DNA of 64,000 nt from Flavobacterium shii (GCF_025847235.1 NZ_JAOZEW010000001.1:1-64000); one strand, 5' to 3'. Shown: positions 8,075-17,734, counted from the first letter of the stretch. The notes: generated by a model not told the origin, from the letters alone. Program-made: numbers and translations.

Positions 8075-8782
8075 TTATTTAATCCCGCCAAAAGCACCAA
8101 AACACATATTCTTGTGTAAGATTTCGACACTCTTAAAACCTACTTTTTTCATTAAATCAAGTTGATAATTCATCGATCTGGGAGAATCTTCTTTGGCAAC
8201 ATAATCCAATACATTTTTACGATATTCCTTTCCTCCTAAACCTTCTAGATAATCACCATATCTTTCCCAAGTATATTCATTTAGCAACTCCGTATCTTGA
8301 GTAATTAAATCTGAAATCATAAAACATCCTCCAGGTTTTAATAGTTTAAAAATCTTAGTAAAGGTAGTTTCCCAATCCTGATCATCACGTAAATGATGCA
8401 AAACTGCACCAGCCAAAATAATATCATAGTGGTTTTCCTGTAGTCCGACTTCACGAATATCCCCATGCTTCACTTCTACCCTTCCGTTAGTTTCATCAGA
8501 AACTCTTTCAAAAGCTTTATCCAGCATAGGTTTGCTCAAATCAACCAAAGTACAATTCAAATCTGGTACTTTAGACAACATCATTAATGTATAATTTCCC
8601 GCACCGCAACCTATATCCAAAACATTTTTGGCATTAGGAACAATCCTCTTAGATGCTTCCGTAATAAGTTCCAACGAAATTTTTGCATCAATTGTAGATA
8701 ATTGACCCGTATCTAAATTTGAAAATCGTTCGACATCATTATCAAAGCGTTCCCTAATTTCTGCAGTAGTTGATTTTTCCAT
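8075..8782 (-). CDS. class I SAM-dependent methyltransferase
   Basis: From the ATG at 8782 the protein has 235 residues. Motif I is NVLDIGCGAGNYTLMML, the acidic end of strand 2 is CTLVDLSKPML, motif II is YDIILAGAVLHHL and motif III is LKPGGCFMISDL. The substrate is unknown. An open frame continues to 8860, but the extra stretch is the dispersed TTTCACGCAGATTTGGCAGATT repeat, so the later ATG is chosen. It is transcribed alone and stops just before the shared terminator at 8024-8071. Confidence 0.85.
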   Translation of the reverse strand: MEKSTTAEIRERFDNDVERFSNLDTGQLSTIDAKISLELITEASKRIVPNAKNVLDIGCGAGNYTLMMLSKVPDLNCTLVDLSKPMLDKAFERVSDETNGRVEVKHGDIREVGLQENHYDIILAGAVLHHLRDDQDWETTFTKIFKLLKPGGCFMISDLITQDTELLNEYTWERYGDYLEGLGGKEYRKNVLDYVAKEDSPRSMNYQLDLMKKVGFKSVEILHKNMCFGAFGGIK

Positions 8783-9207
8783 AGTTTTTTGTTTTAGGTT
8801 TTCACGCAGATTTGGCAGATTAAACAAATAATCATAGACATTAAAATCTTTATATCCCAATCACAATCAGGAGTGGCTAAAAAATAATCCGCTCAATCTT
8901 CCAAATCTGCGTGAAACATTTTTTTCATAAAGATATTCTTTTGCTATTCCCAAATAGCAAACAGAATTTATAAAACTACGTTATCTAAAATATTTTTCGG
9001 CTCAAGCCAAAGAATTAAATACGATCAAATTAACCCGAAAACATTACTTTCCTAAAACCAAAAGTCAAGAAACGATAAAATCAAAATACGAAACACAAGC
9101 ACATTTATTTATCCAAATTAAATTACTCAGGCTATAAAACATTATGCTTATCGCGAACTTTTAAATACCTTAGCAAAAAATAATATTACCTCATAAAAAC
9201 AATCAAA
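8783..9207. other. Gene-free stretch with parts of a dispersed repeat
   Basis: A GTTTTCACGCAGATTTGGCAGATT word (8796-8821) and its inverse AAATCTGCGTGAAAC (8905-8920) face each other across about 85 bp. The rest is AT-rich. I see no gene and no clear promoter for the gene at 9208. Confidence 0.5.
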
Positions 9208-10476
9208 ATGGCTGAGCAATCTTCAATTCAGTGTCCAAATTGCGGAACAACAATCGATGTAAATGATATCTTAAAACATCAATTGGAAGATAGCATCCGT
9301 AAAGAATTTCAGCAAAAAGCTACAGCACAGTCAAAAGAACTGGAGCTCAAAAACGAGCAATTCGAAAAAGCCAAAGCCGAATTTGAAGCCAAGAAAAAAC
9401 AAGAAAACGAACTTTTTACAGAACGTTTAGACCGTGAAAAAAAGATTGCTGAAAAAGAAATCACCGAAAAACTAAAAACAAAACTAGACGAAGAAAACAA
9501 AGACCGTTTACTTTCGATGGAAAAAGAACTTTCGGAGAAATCTGAAAAATTACGTGAACTAAATAAAATGGAGGGCGAAATTGCCAAACTTCAGCGTGAA
9601 AAACTAGAAATAAAAGAAGCAATCGAAGCCGAATCTCAAAAGCAACTCAACGCTACTTTGGTTCTGGAACGCGATAAAATTCGCAAACAAGAAGAAGAAA
9701 AAAACGAGTTAAAGATAAAAGAATACCAGAAACAATCCGACGACCAAAAGAAGCTTATCGAAGAAATGAAACGCAAGCAGGAACAAGGTTCTATGCAATT
9801 GCAAGGCGAAGTAATGGAATTAGCAATTGAAGAATGGCTAGCTTCTAATTTTCCTCTGGACAGTATCGACGAAGTAAAAAAAGGAGCCAATGGAGCCGAT
9901 TGTTTGCAAATAGTAAACACCCGCGAATTACAAAATTGTGGTTCTATATATTACGAAAGCAAGCGTACCAAAGCTTTCCAACCCGCTTGGATTGAAAAAT
10001 TCAAAAATGATATTAGAGACAAAAAAGCCAATATTGGAGTTCTTGTTACCGAAGTAATGCCAACCGGCATGGATCGTATGGGAATGCGCGACGGAATCTG
10101 GATTTGTACTTATGATGAATTTAAAGGATTAAGCGCCGTTTTACGTCAGTCCTTAATACAAGTGAGTCAAGCTGTACAAGCACAAGAAAACAAAGGTGAT
10201 AAAATGGCAATGCTATACGATTTCTTAACCAGTAACGAATTCCGCTTACAAATAGAAGGTATTGTAGAAGGATTTACACAAATGCAAAGCGACCTAGATT
10301 CCGAGAAAAGAGCCATGCAACGCATCTGGAAACAACGCGAGAAACAAATAGAAAAAGTAGTAAATAATACATTAGGAATGTACGGATCTATTCGTGGTAT
10401 TGCCGGAAACGCAGTTCAAACCGTAAGAGCTTTAGAGCTAGATTTTATTGAAGATCAAACAGAAGAATTAGAGTAA
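9208..10476 (+). CDS. DUF2130 domain-containing protein
   Basis: A 422-residue cytoplasmic protein. It starts with a zinc-ribbon half-site (IQCPNCGTTI, Cys9 and Cys12). A long charged coiled coil follows (about residues 30-200, rich in Glu, Lys and Gln). The DUF2130 domain begins around 200 (GEVMELAIEEWLASNFP) and contains GANGADCLQIV, YYESKRTK and KANIGVLVTEVMP, which look like a PD-(D/E)XK-type nuclease core (E...D...ExK). A role in DNA repair or a defence-like process is possible but unproven. It stands alone and converges with the META lipoprotein gene. Confidence 0.85.
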   Translation: MAEQSSIQCPNCGTTIDVNDILKHQLEDSIRKEFQQKATAQSKELELKNEQFEKAKAEFEAKKKQENELFTERLDREKKIAEKEITEKLKTKLDEENKDRLLSMEKELSEKSEKLRELNKMEGEIAKLQREKLEIKEAIEAESQKQLNATLVLERDKIRKQEEEKNELKIKEYQKQSDDQKKLIEEMKRKQEQGSMQLQGEVMELAIEEWLASNFPLDSIDEVKKGANGADCLQIVNTRELQNCGSIYYESKRTKAFQPAWIEKFKNDIRDKKANIGVLVTEVMPTGMDRMGMRDGIWICTYDEFKGLSAVLRQSLIQVSQAVQAQENKGDKMAMLYDFLTSNEFRLQIEGIVEGFTQMQSDLDSEKRAMQRIWKQREKQIEKVVNNTLGMYGSIRGIAGNAVQTVRALELDFIEDQTEELE

Positions 10477-10665
10477 ATTAAGGTGCAAAGGTTCCGAGGT
10501 TCTTATACAAGAAAAAAAATACTTTTTAGACAACATATCACACAAACTTGTCTTTCTGGAATCTCCACGAGTAGCTCCAATAGTTATTGATCTATTTGCG
10601 GAGATTTTTACTTCATAAAAGCAAAAAAAGAGAACCACTTTTATACATGAAACCATATTAAAGAA

Positions 10666-10716
10666 AAAATCTCCGATACTAATTCGACTTTGCGCCAAAT
10701 TACTATCGGAGATTTT
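10666..10716. terminator. Bidirectional hairpin between convergent genes
   Basis: Arms 10666-10678 and 10704-10716 (AAAATCTCCGATA/TATCGGAGATTTT) pair perfectly around a 25 nt loop. A weaker pair with the same AATCTCC/GGAGATT words lies at 10559-10607. Interval 10477-10752 otherwise holds nothing recognisable. Confidence 0.6.
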
Positions 10717-10752
10717 ATAGTTCTTCCGAATAAATATCTACATCAAGATTAC

Positions 10753-11547
10753 TTAGTCAACTTTTCTTAAAACCAAAAGCAACCCAGATGGATTTGACAA
10801 TGATAATCTATTATTGCCTACAGTATAAGTTGTAGTACTTTGAAGTGCTTGCAAAAACTCCCCTTCTTTATTGTTACCACTGCAAGCCATTAACGTTGAA
10901 GCTACATTTGTGAAACGCAATAAATCTTTCTCATAAAAAATACTTCCGTTAACTTGATTACATCCTGCAAAGCCTGAAAATCTATTCTCAGAACTATAAA
11001 TTTCGATTCTTGGCAATTCCTTTTGAAAATCAGCTACTGCAACTTTTTTTCCATTTAATTGTTCTAAAACCCAGATATCATGCAAGCGATAATCAGTAAT
11101 ATATCTTCCACAACCTTCAATGTTTTCTACGCTACCATCGCTACTATTAGTAATCTCGATTTTAACATTGTAAGGCGATTTATCTCCAGACATTGTATCT
11201 GTACAATCCATTTGTTGGATAGTAATACTCATACTAACCGTTTTAGTACTAAAACGATACAACTTAACATTTGCATCCATAGCTGCTATAGGATCAACAT
11301 AAGGAGAACTAACTTCTTCTAATCCTGCGATCAGCGATGTAAATCTGATTGATTCTTTTCCTATTTTCAAACCCCAAAAAGGTTCATTTCCAGTAGCTTT
11401 AAAAAACATAGAACCATCATATTCGTCTGCATTATTTGTATTCATAGATGCAGGATTATCCTCTTTTGGTTGTGTTAAAGGTTTTACTGTCGTTTTACAG
11501 CTAAAAGACAAAATTGCGACCGAGACTAATAAAAATAGTTTTTTCAT
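10753..11547 (-). CDS. lipoprotein with COG3650-type and META (HslJ-like) domains
   Basis: A 264-residue envelope lipoprotein. The signal peptide MKKLFLLVSVAILSFSC has a lipobox with Cys17 as the lipidated residue. Residues about 50-145 (FKATGNEPFWGLKIGKESI) resemble the COG3650/NlpE-associated domain. Residues about 155-260 form a META domain with WVLEQLNGKKV, FSGFAGCNQVNGSI and ASTLMACSGNNKEGEFLQAL, as in HslJ. META proteins are linked to heat and antibiotic stress. Transcribed alone, divergent from the DUF4202 gene. Confidence 0.88.
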   Translation of the reverse strand: MKKLFLLVSVAILSFSCKTTVKPLTQPKEDNPASMNTNNADEYDGSMFFKATGNEPFWGLKIGKESIRFTSLIAGLEEVSSPYVDPIAAMDANVKLYRFSTKTVSMSITIQQMDCTDTMSGDKSPYNVKIEITNSSDGSVENIEGCGRYITDYRLHDIWVLEQLNGKKVAVADFQKELPRIEIYSSENRFSGFAGCNQVNGSIFYEKDLLRFTNVASTLMACSGNNKEGEFLQALQSTTTYTVGNNRLSLSNPSGLLLVLRKVD

Positions 11548-11737
11548 GTGTGTAATTTTAAAATTAATGCATTGATTTTCAAAACATTAACTTCTTCAAT
11601 AAATAAAATAAATTTACGGCTAATTTACAATAAAAAAATAAGTGCAACAATCAGCAGTAAATAAGCGCTAATTCATTTGTACTCTCCCTAGTACGATTCC
11701 TGTTGACTTTTAGATTATTTATATATCTTAAATTATG

Positions 11738-11745
11738 TATCTTTG
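11738..11745 (+). promoter_or_regulatory. -7 promoter element of the DUF4202 gene
   Basis: TATCTTTG matches TAnnTTTG and lies 20 bp before the ATG at 11766. A convincing TTTG box is missing upstream. Confidence 0.4.
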
Positions 11746-11765
11746 ATTGTATATATCCCTTATAA

Positions 11766-12350
11766 ATGACAACACCTTTTCAAAAAGCAAGCGAATGGAT
11801 TGATGCCGAAAATGCTCAGGATCCATATCATGAAATCGATAAAAATACTACGTATCCGAAAGAGTTATTATACTCTAACAGAATGTACGCTAAATTGATG
11901 TTTTTTTATCCAGAAGCATCGCAAGAAATACAAATTGCATCTAAAGCCCAACATATTTGCAGATGGAAAGTTACCCGAGAATCTTACCCAATGGATCGTG
12001 TGGGATATTTAAAATGGAGAGAAGATCTGAAGAAATTTCATGCCAAAACTACTGCTGTAATCTTAGAAAAAGCAGGCTATAATCCGGAATTTATAGCTCG
12101 TGTATCTTTTTTAATCGAGAAAAAATTACTTAAAAAAGATGCTGAAACTCAATTGCTAGAAGATGTAATTTGTCTTGTGTTTTTAGAATATTACCTTGAC
12201 CCATTTGTACATAAACACGATGAAGAGAAACTAAAAAACATCATCAAAAAAACGTGGGATAAAATGTCAGATAAAGGACATCAAGAAGCTTTAAAAATAA
12301 ATTATAACACAGAAAATCTAGAATTAATAAAAGCTTCTTTAGGCTTGTAA
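11766..12350 (+). CDS. DUF4202 family protein
   Basis: A 194-residue soluble protein recognised from the DUF4202 pattern: FQKASEWIDAENAQDP at the start, YSNRMYAKLMFFYPEAS, QHICRWKVTRESYPMDR, and LLEDVICLVFLEYYLDPF. The spaced His and Glu-Asp residues recall an HD-type metal site, but the activity is unknown. Fungal homologues have been annotated as glutamyl-tRNA synthetase-like, which I would not rely on. It is short and complete with its own promoter. Confidence 0.82.
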   Translation: MTTPFQKASEWIDAENAQDPYHEIDKNTTYPKELLYSNRMYAKLMFFYPEASQEIQIASKAQHICRWKVTRESYPMDRVGYLKWREDLKKFHAKTTAVILEKAGYNPEFIARVSFLIEKKLLKKDAETQLLEDVICLVFLEYYLDPFVHKHDEEKLKNIIKKTWDKMSDKGHQEALKINYNTENLELIKASLGL

Positions 12351-12728
12351 TTTTATACAATTTTCTTCTATTAATATCCTCTATTTTAATTTTTAGAGGC
12401 GCTTTGTTACGCAGTTATTTTCCAAATCTTGAACAACTGATATGATTATAAAACCGAAACAAGATTCTAAATAAATAATTTCAATAAATATTTATATATT
12501 ACTTAAAGAACTTAGGTTAGTTCATCGCTATTTATTGTATTATTTTCACTTATATGCTTGCAATAAAGATGCGTCTAATTATCATAAAAGCCATAAAAAA
12601 AAGGGCATCCGTTTATCAAAAATGACAAACGCACAAGAATACACACTAAAACATTCATTATATGACTTTTATCACTAAACAAGCCATATAAATCCTATAA
12701 ATTTACGCCACATATAAATAACTCATTA
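12351..12728. other. Gene-free 378 bp upstream of the porin gene
   Basis: A small hairpin CCTCTA/TAGAGG at 12371-12393 may end the DUF4202 transcript. The remainder is AT-rich with no open frame of note and no convincing promoter match. Confidence 0.4.
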
Positions 12729-13988
12729 ATGAAAAAGATAAAAATTATCGCTTTATTACTATTAGGAGGAATAAGCGTTGATATGCAAGCACAAGAATTT
12801 GATGCAAATTTACAGATTAGACCACGTTACGAATTCAGAAATGGATATAAAACCCTTTTACCAGAAGGTCAAGCAGGAACCTCTTTCGTTTCTCAACGTT
12901 CCAGATTAAATTTAAACTTTGCACAAGACCAACTAAAAGTAAAATTAACACTTCAGAATACAAGAACTTGGGGAGACGTTGCAAATGCTAATGTTACTGA
13001 CAAAAATGGAATTGCAGTATTCGAAGGATGGGCACAATATGATTTTGATAAAAAGTGGAGTACCCGTGTGGGCCGTCAGGTTATTTCATACGATAATCAA
13101 CGTATACTTGGAGAAATGGATTGGGCGCAACAAGGACAAAGTCATGATGCATTAATGGTAAGCTTTCATCCTAAAAATCATCAGTTGGATTTAGGAGCTG
13201 CTTACAATTCTAATGCAGAAAATGTAATCGAAACCCCATATACAGTTTCTAATTACAAAGCAATGCAATATGCTTGGTATCATACTAATATTGATGCAGT
13301 AGGCATAAGTTTGTTAATGTTGAATACCGGTTATGAATATGCAGATCATGAAAATAAATTATTGGTAGATTACAAACAGACTTTTGGAACGTACTTAACC
13401 TATAAAACTAAAAAGCTAGATGCAAACCTTGGCGTTTATGGGCAAACTGGTAAAAGCACAGACAGAAGTGTAAGCGCCTGGTATGCTGGAGCAAATTTAG
13501 GCTATGCCGTAACCGATGCATTTAAAGCTTCATTAGGTTATGAATTTTTATCCGGAAAAGATATGAATGATGGAAGTGCAGTTATAAAATCATTCAATCC
13601 TATCTTCGGAACCAATCATGGTTTTAATGGTTATATGGATTATTTTTATGTAGGTAATCATCAAAATAGTGTTGGTTTACAGGATGCCTATTTGAAATTA
13701 AGTTATAATGTCAAAAAATGGCAATTTGCTTTAATACCTCATGTATTTCATGCACCAAACAAAGTTATAACTCCAGCAAATGAAGAACTTGAATCCTATT
13801 TAGGAACAGAGGTTGATTTAACTTTTGGTTATGCTTTCAAAAAAGACATCTCAATTACAGGCGGTTATTCTCAAATGTTTGGTTCTAAAACCTTAGAATT
13901 CTTAAAAACAGGAGATGCTGGCCATACTAACAATTGGGCTTGGCTAATGATTTCAGTAAACCCTAGAATTTTTACTTTAAAAAAATAG
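12729..13988 (+). CDS. outer-membrane porin, alginate-export family type
   Basis: A 419-residue beta-barrel. The signal peptide (MKKIKIIALLLLGGISV) ends at MQA-QEF. Alternating aromatic and polar strands run throughout, and FDANLQIRPRYEFRNGYKT with RSRLNLNFAQDQLKVKLTL at the N-terminal end are typical of the alginate_exp/porin family. The C terminus ends in strand WAWLMISVNPRIFTLKK. The substrate is unknown; small anions or sugars are both possible. A single-gene unit with a strong terminator at 14022-14054. Confidence 0.83.
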   Translation: MKKIKIIALLLLGGISVDMQAQEFDANLQIRPRYEFRNGYKTLLPEGQAGTSFVSQRSRLNLNFAQDQLKVKLTLQNTRTWGDVANANVTDKNGIAVFEGWAQYDFDKKWSTRVGRQVISYDNQRILGEMDWAQQGQSHDALMVSFHPKNHQLDLGAAYNSNAENVIETPYTVSNYKAMQYAWYHTNIDAVGISLLMLNTGYEYADHENKLLVDYKQTFGTYLTYKTKKLDANLGVYGQTGKSTDRSVSAWYAGANLGYAVTDAFKASLGYEFLSGKDMNDGSAVIKSFNPIFGTNHGFNGYMDYFYVGNHQNSVGLQDAYLKLSYNVKKWQFALIPHVFHAPNKVITPANEELESYLGTEVDLTFGYAFKKDISITGGYSQMFGSKTLEFLKTGDAGHTNNWAWLMISVNPRIFTLKK

Positions 13989-14021
13989 GGCTTTTATTAT
14001 TAAAACTCATTTTTCATCACT

Positions 14022-14054
14022 TACCCTTTGTCCCAAAACAAAGGGTATTTTTTT
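14022..14054 (+). terminator. Rho-independent terminator of the porin gene
   Basis: A 9 bp stem (14022-14030 with 14039-14047, TACCCTTTG/CAAAGGGTA) is followed by seven T. Confidence 0.9.
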
Positions 14055-14321
14055 ATAATCTATAAAATACTTGTAACCATTAAACATATATTTCATGAAT
14101 ATTTAGCCTAATTGAATTACCTGATATAATATTAATAAGACATACAATTCTTTATTTTATTATTTAAAAAAAGTGATAGCTTTATTATTAAGGAAAAACT
14201 TAACATTGCCGTATATTTATATTGATTATATTTACTTAACTGAAAGTTAACATTTTAGAAACATCGTTACTCTTTTATCATTACTAACTTCAGAAGTTTT
14301 CAATTATAAAGTCTATATCAT

Positions 14322-14987
14322 ATGGAAAAAAAAGCAACAGAAGGTATTCCTCAAAATACTGATTTACCAAAGATCGATAACGTTCAACCAATCGTAGAAG
14401 ACAAAAAGGAAAAAACTACAGCATCGGTAAAAAGTCCACAAAGAGCTCGTGTGAGAAAAACAACAGTAACTAAACCTGTTGTAAAAACCCAAACTAAGGT
14501 CACTACTTCACCTCAAAAAACTGTGCAAAAAGCTCCTGAAAAAGCAGTTGCAACAACTAAGCCTGTTGCAAAAACGCCAACCAAAGCTACTTCTGCATCA
14601 GTAAAAAAAGCAACTACACCAATTGAGAAACAAAAAGAAGTAACTCCTGTTGCGAAACCACCAGTAGTCTCAAAAGATAAAAAAATTACAGCACCAAGTA
14701 CAGGTAATTTAGTTCATGCAATAGGAGAAATTATTAAGGATACATCAAAAGATAAAAAGAAGAAAAAGATGAAAGATAAGGACAAAGAGAAAGAAAAAAA
14801 GAAATTAGCTAAGAAAAAAGAAAAAGCTAAAAAGGATAAAAAGAAAGAGAAAGCTAAAAAAGCAAAACTTAAAGCTAAGGCCAAAAAGAAAGAAAAAACG
14901 AAGAAAGCAAAGGAAAAAGCTAAAGCTAAAAAAATAGCGAAAAAGAAGGCGAAAAAATCGAAATCGAAATCAAAAAAGAAAAAATAA
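14322..14987 (+). CDS. lysine-rich histone H1-like protein
   Basis: A 221-residue protein with no membrane segment. Residues about 30-125 are Pro/Thr/Lys-rich with KTT/KPVxK/PVAK repeats, like the disordered tail of bacterial H1-like proteins. Residues about 125-140 (GNLVHAIGEIIKDT) are the only hydrophobic segment. The C-terminal 75 residues are almost pure KKxK with Ala and Glu. Such composition suits binding of nucleic acid or another polyanion, and a nucleoid role is inferred. Low complexity makes homology weak evidence, but the frame is intact, has a good terminator and keeps a steady Lys/Ala pattern. Confidence 0.7.
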   Translation: MEKKATEGIPQNTDLPKIDNVQPIVEDKKEKTTASVKSPQRARVRKTTVTKPVVKTQTKVTTSPQKTVQKAPEKAVATTKPVAKTPTKATSASVKKATTPIEKQKEVTPVAKPPVVSKDKKITAPSTGNLVHAIGEIIKDTSKDKKKKKMKDKDKEKEKKKLAKKKEKAKKDKKKEKAKKAKLKAKAKKKEKTKKAKEKAKAKKIAKKKAKKSKSKSKKKK

Positions 14988-14996
14988 ATTTAAGAT

Positions 14997-15030
14997 AGGG
15001 TTTGACTTTAAGGAGTTGAACCCTTTTTTT
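14997..15030 (+). terminator. Terminator of the lysine-rich protein gene
   Basis: A stem AGGGTT/AACCCT (14997-15002 with 15019-15024), extended by imperfect pairs, is followed by seven T. Confidence 0.75.
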
Positions 15031-15390
15031 ATTTGGAGAAGCTACGACTTTGCATAGTTTAACATGCGTTTAAATATTATAATATCGTTAGTCCCCCTGA
15101 GGCAGAGTCGAAGAATAATGAGAAACTCCATAATCTTTGTCAAGCTACTTAATGAGAGTCTTCATTCGTCAGAGATTCATTTTTTTTTGGTTTCACGCAG
15201 ATCTCACAGATTTAAGCAGATTTTATTTTAAAATTAATTGGAATGAATTAGTGTAATTCGTGGCAGAAATTTTACCGCAAAGGAAGATAAGGTTTAGTGA
15301 AGCTGCACAAAGTTTCTCCTCAATTTTTTGTAAAACTAAAGTTCCTTACGCTCTTAGTTTTTTACTTTGACAAAGGTGTTTCGTAACGAT
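15031..15390. repeat. Gene-free region with dispersed repeat words
   Basis: The region contains TTTCACGCAGATCTCACAGA (15192-15211), GTAATTCGTGGCAG and TTACCGCAAAGG (15251-15285), and CCCCTGAGGCAGAGTCGAAG (15094-15113). The first three resemble the repeats at 3861, 8796 and 17760. No gene is visible. Confidence 0.5.
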
Positions 15391-16398
15391 TTACCCCCCA
15401 ATAGTAATCATACTACGATTGTCTTGGTTTAAATTAGGGTTATTTAATTCCTTTATCGTAGTCATTCCTGCTCTCACTTTTTTCTTGCTGCTAATTGCTG
15501 CAGAAATCAAATTGGCAATCGTTTCTCCATTCCTAAAAGGAGTCAATAAATCAGTTTCGGCATTAGAGAACAAACAGTTTTTTATTTTACCATTTGCCGT
15601 AAGGCGGATTCTATTGCAACTATCACAAAACGGATTTGTTACTGAACTAATAATTCCAAAGCTACCTTGGTAATCTTTAATTTTAAAAGTTCTGGCTGTG
15701 AAGTTTTTTTCATCTGCTAACTTTTCAATCTGAGATGGGATGTAATAATTTGAAAGAGTTTCTAAAATCTGTTTTTGGGAAACCATTTTGCTTTTATCCC
15801 AAGCATTTCCTGCAAAAGGCATAAACTCTATAAACCGAATGGATAAGGGTAAAAACTCTGTTAGTTTAATAAAATCAATAACCTCATCATCATTAAATCC
15901 TTTTATTAAAACGACATTAACTTTTACATTAAAATCATTATTTAAAAGCAAATGCAGGTTGTCAATTACTTTCTCAAACTGGTTACGAAGCGTTATCGAA
16001 TTGAATTTTGAAGCAATTAAAGTATCCAGACTCAAATTAATGTCCCGAACATTAAATTGCTTTAAAACGTCTAAATGTCGGTCTATCAAAATACCATTGG
16101 TGGTAATAGAAAGTTTAATATTAAGAGTCGCCAATTTTGAAATAATTTCAGGGAAGTCTTTTCTTAAAAGTGGTTCTCCTCCCGTTAATCGGATTTTATC
16201 AACACCGTTTTGTACAAATGTTTGTGCGATAGCAAAAACCTCATCGGCAGTCATTAACTCATTTTTTGGAGTTAATGTAATTCCATCGGCTGGCATACAA
16301 TATGTACAACGCAAATTGCATTTCTCTATGAGAGAGATACGCAAATAGTTGTGCTTACGCCCAAAATCATCTATTAAAACTGTGTTATTTGGCATCAT
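15391..16398 (-). CDS. moaA: GTP 3',8-cyclase (MoaA)
   Basis: A 335-residue radical-SAM enzyme that converts GTP to 3',8-cyclo-7,8-dihydro-GTP, the first step of molybdenum cofactor synthesis, in the cytoplasm. The radical-SAM Cys27, Cys31 and Cys34 (EKCNLRCTYCMP) bind one [4Fe-4S]. Cys258, Cys261 and Cys275 (FCDSCNRIRL, KNCLF) bind the second cluster. The C terminus ends in Gly-Gly as needed for activity. The gene overlaps the moaCB end by 14 bp and is the last gene of the operon. The start may be either of two adjacent ATGs. Confidence 0.96.
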   Translation of the reverse strand: MMPNNTVLIDDFGRKHNYLRISLIEKCNLRCTYCMPADGITLTPKNELMTADEVFAIAQTFVQNGVDKIRLTGGEPLLRKDFPEIISKLATLNIKLSITTNGILIDRHLDVLKQFNVRDINLSLDTLIASKFNSITLRNQFEKVIDNLHLLLNNDFNVKVNVVLIKGFNDDEVIDFIKLTEFLPLSIRFIEFMPFAGNAWDKSKMVSQKQILETLSNYYIPSQIEKLADEKNFTARTFKIKDYQGSFGIISSVTNPFCDSCNRIRLTANGKIKNCLFSNAETDLLTPFRNGETIANLISAAISSKKKVRAGMTTIKELNNPNLNQDNRSMITIGG

Positions 16399-17299
16399 GA
16401 TTATTGCCTTTTAAAATATGAAATACATGCAAAACATGCGGAAAAATAGCATCCATAGATTCTCTAGCTCCATTTGTTGATCCTGGCAAAGCCAACACCA
16501 AAGTCTTACCTAAAGTTCCTGCAACTGTACGTGATAACATGGCATACGGCATACGTTCTTGCCCGTAATTACGAACGGCTTCTTCGATACCCGGAATACG
16601 ACTTTCTAATAACGGGGCTAGTGCTTCGGGAGTTACATCACGTGGCGATAAGCCTGTTCCTCCTGTAAAAATCACTAGCTGATTCTCTTTTGCGTAATCT
16701 TTCGTTCTTTCCTGAATAATATCAACTTCATCAGGAATAATCTCATAATGTGTCGTTTCTACACCACAAGATTCTAGTTTTTCGACAATAATTTTACCAG
16801 AACGATCTTCTTTATCCCCTGCAAAAATAGAATCGGAACATACAAAAACTGCTGCTTTTATAGTTGCTGGAAAACGATTCTTAAATGATGATTTCCCACC
16901 TTCTTTATTAATTAATTTTATTGTAGATATCTCAATCTCTTTATCAATTGGTTTAAGCATATCATACATTGTAAGCGCCACAATTGATGCTCCATGCATT
17001 GCTTCGACCTCTACTCCTGTTTTGTAAACCGTTTTAACTTTAAATATAATTTCGATAGTTAAACCTTCTATTTTATATTCTACAGATGTAAATTCGATTG
17101 GAATCGGATGACAATCCGGAATGGATAAATGGGTGTTTTTTACAGCAAATAATCCTGCTGTTTTTGCCATTTCCATTACATTTCCTTTTGGTACTAAATT
17201 ATTAACAACTGCATCAATAGTAGCTTGTTGGCTTACTTTTACAATTGCGGTTGCGGTTGCTGAACGTAACGTATTTATTTTATGGGTAATATCAACCAT
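16385..17299 (-). CDS. moaCB: bifunctional MoaC-MoaB fusion
   Basis: A 304-residue fusion. Residues 1 to about 145 are MoaC (cyclic pyranopterin monophosphate synthase): MVDITHKINTLRSATATA, SIPDCHPIPI, VEVEAMHGASIVALTMYDML, IKLINKEGGKS. Residues about 150-300 are MoaB/MogA (molybdopterin adenylyltransferase): VFVCSDSIFAGDKEDRSG, FTGGTGLSPRDVTPEA, ALPGSTNGARESM. A single chain thus covers the second step and the adenylation step. It sits 3 bp after moaE. No frameshift is seen at the junction. Fusions of these two enzymes occur in several Bacteroidota. Confidence 0.93.
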   Translation of the reverse strand: MVDITHKINTLRSATATAIVKVSQQATIDAVVNNLVPKGNVMEMAKTAGLFAVKNTHLSIPDCHPIPIEFTSVEYKIEGLTIEIIFKVKTVYKTGVEVEAMHGASIVALTMYDMLKPIDKEIEISTIKLINKEGGKSSFKNRFPATIKAAVFVCSDSIFAGDKEDRSGKIIVEKLESCGVETTHYEIIPDEVDIIQERTKDYAKENQLVIFTGGTGLSPRDVTPEALAPLLESRIPGIEEAVRNYGQERMPYAMLSRTVAGTLGKTLVLALPGSTNGARESMDAIFPHVLHVFHILKGNNHDAK

Positions 17300-17302
17300 T
17301 TT

Positions 17303-17734
17303 CTAGGTATTTTGCTTCCAGGTGAAAGTATCGTTTTCAAATAATTCTTTGCCAAAAATAGGCACATCGGTTTTTATCCAATTTACAATAGCTTCTGTAG
17401 CTTCATAAACTTGTTTGCGTCTTGTAGCCGAAACAAAAACAAATAAACAAATCTCACCCGCTTTTACTACGCCCAAACTATGATAAATATGCATGCATGT
17501 TAAATCATATTTGGCAAATGCTTTTTCTCGAATTGTATGCAAAGCCTCATTTGCCATATCAGTATAAGCCGAATAATCAATAGCGACTACTGTATTATCA
17601 TGAATAACATCGGCACGAACTTGTCCTAAAAAAATATTGTGCGCACCAATAGTATGTTTTGATTGGTGTTTCGCAATAGATTCGGCGATAAATTCAGAAG
17701 AAATTGGCCCTTCTACAAATACATTTTTACTCAT
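17303..17734 (-). CDS. moaE: molybdopterin synthase large subunit (MoaE)
   Basis: A 143-residue subunit that, with thiocarboxylated MoaD, adds the dithiolene sulfurs to cyclic pyranopterin monophosphate. Family signatures are HNIFLGQVRADV, HIYHSLGVVKAGE, VSATRRKQVYEA and the active-site Lys in PIFGKELF. It is placed directly upstream of moaCB; the small subunit moaD lies about 1.3 kb upstream in the same operon. Confidence 0.94.
   Translation of the reverse strand: MSKNVFVEGPISSEFIAESIAKHQSKHTIGAHNIFLGQVRADVIHDNTVVAIDYSAYTDMANEALHTIREKAFAKYDLTCMHIYHSLGVVKAGEICLFVFVSATRRKQVYEATEAIVNWIKTDVPIFGKELFENDTFTWKQNT

Noticed and set aside
15788..16348. 186-codon open frame opposite moaA
   Set aside because: Shadow of moaA with no recognisable domain.
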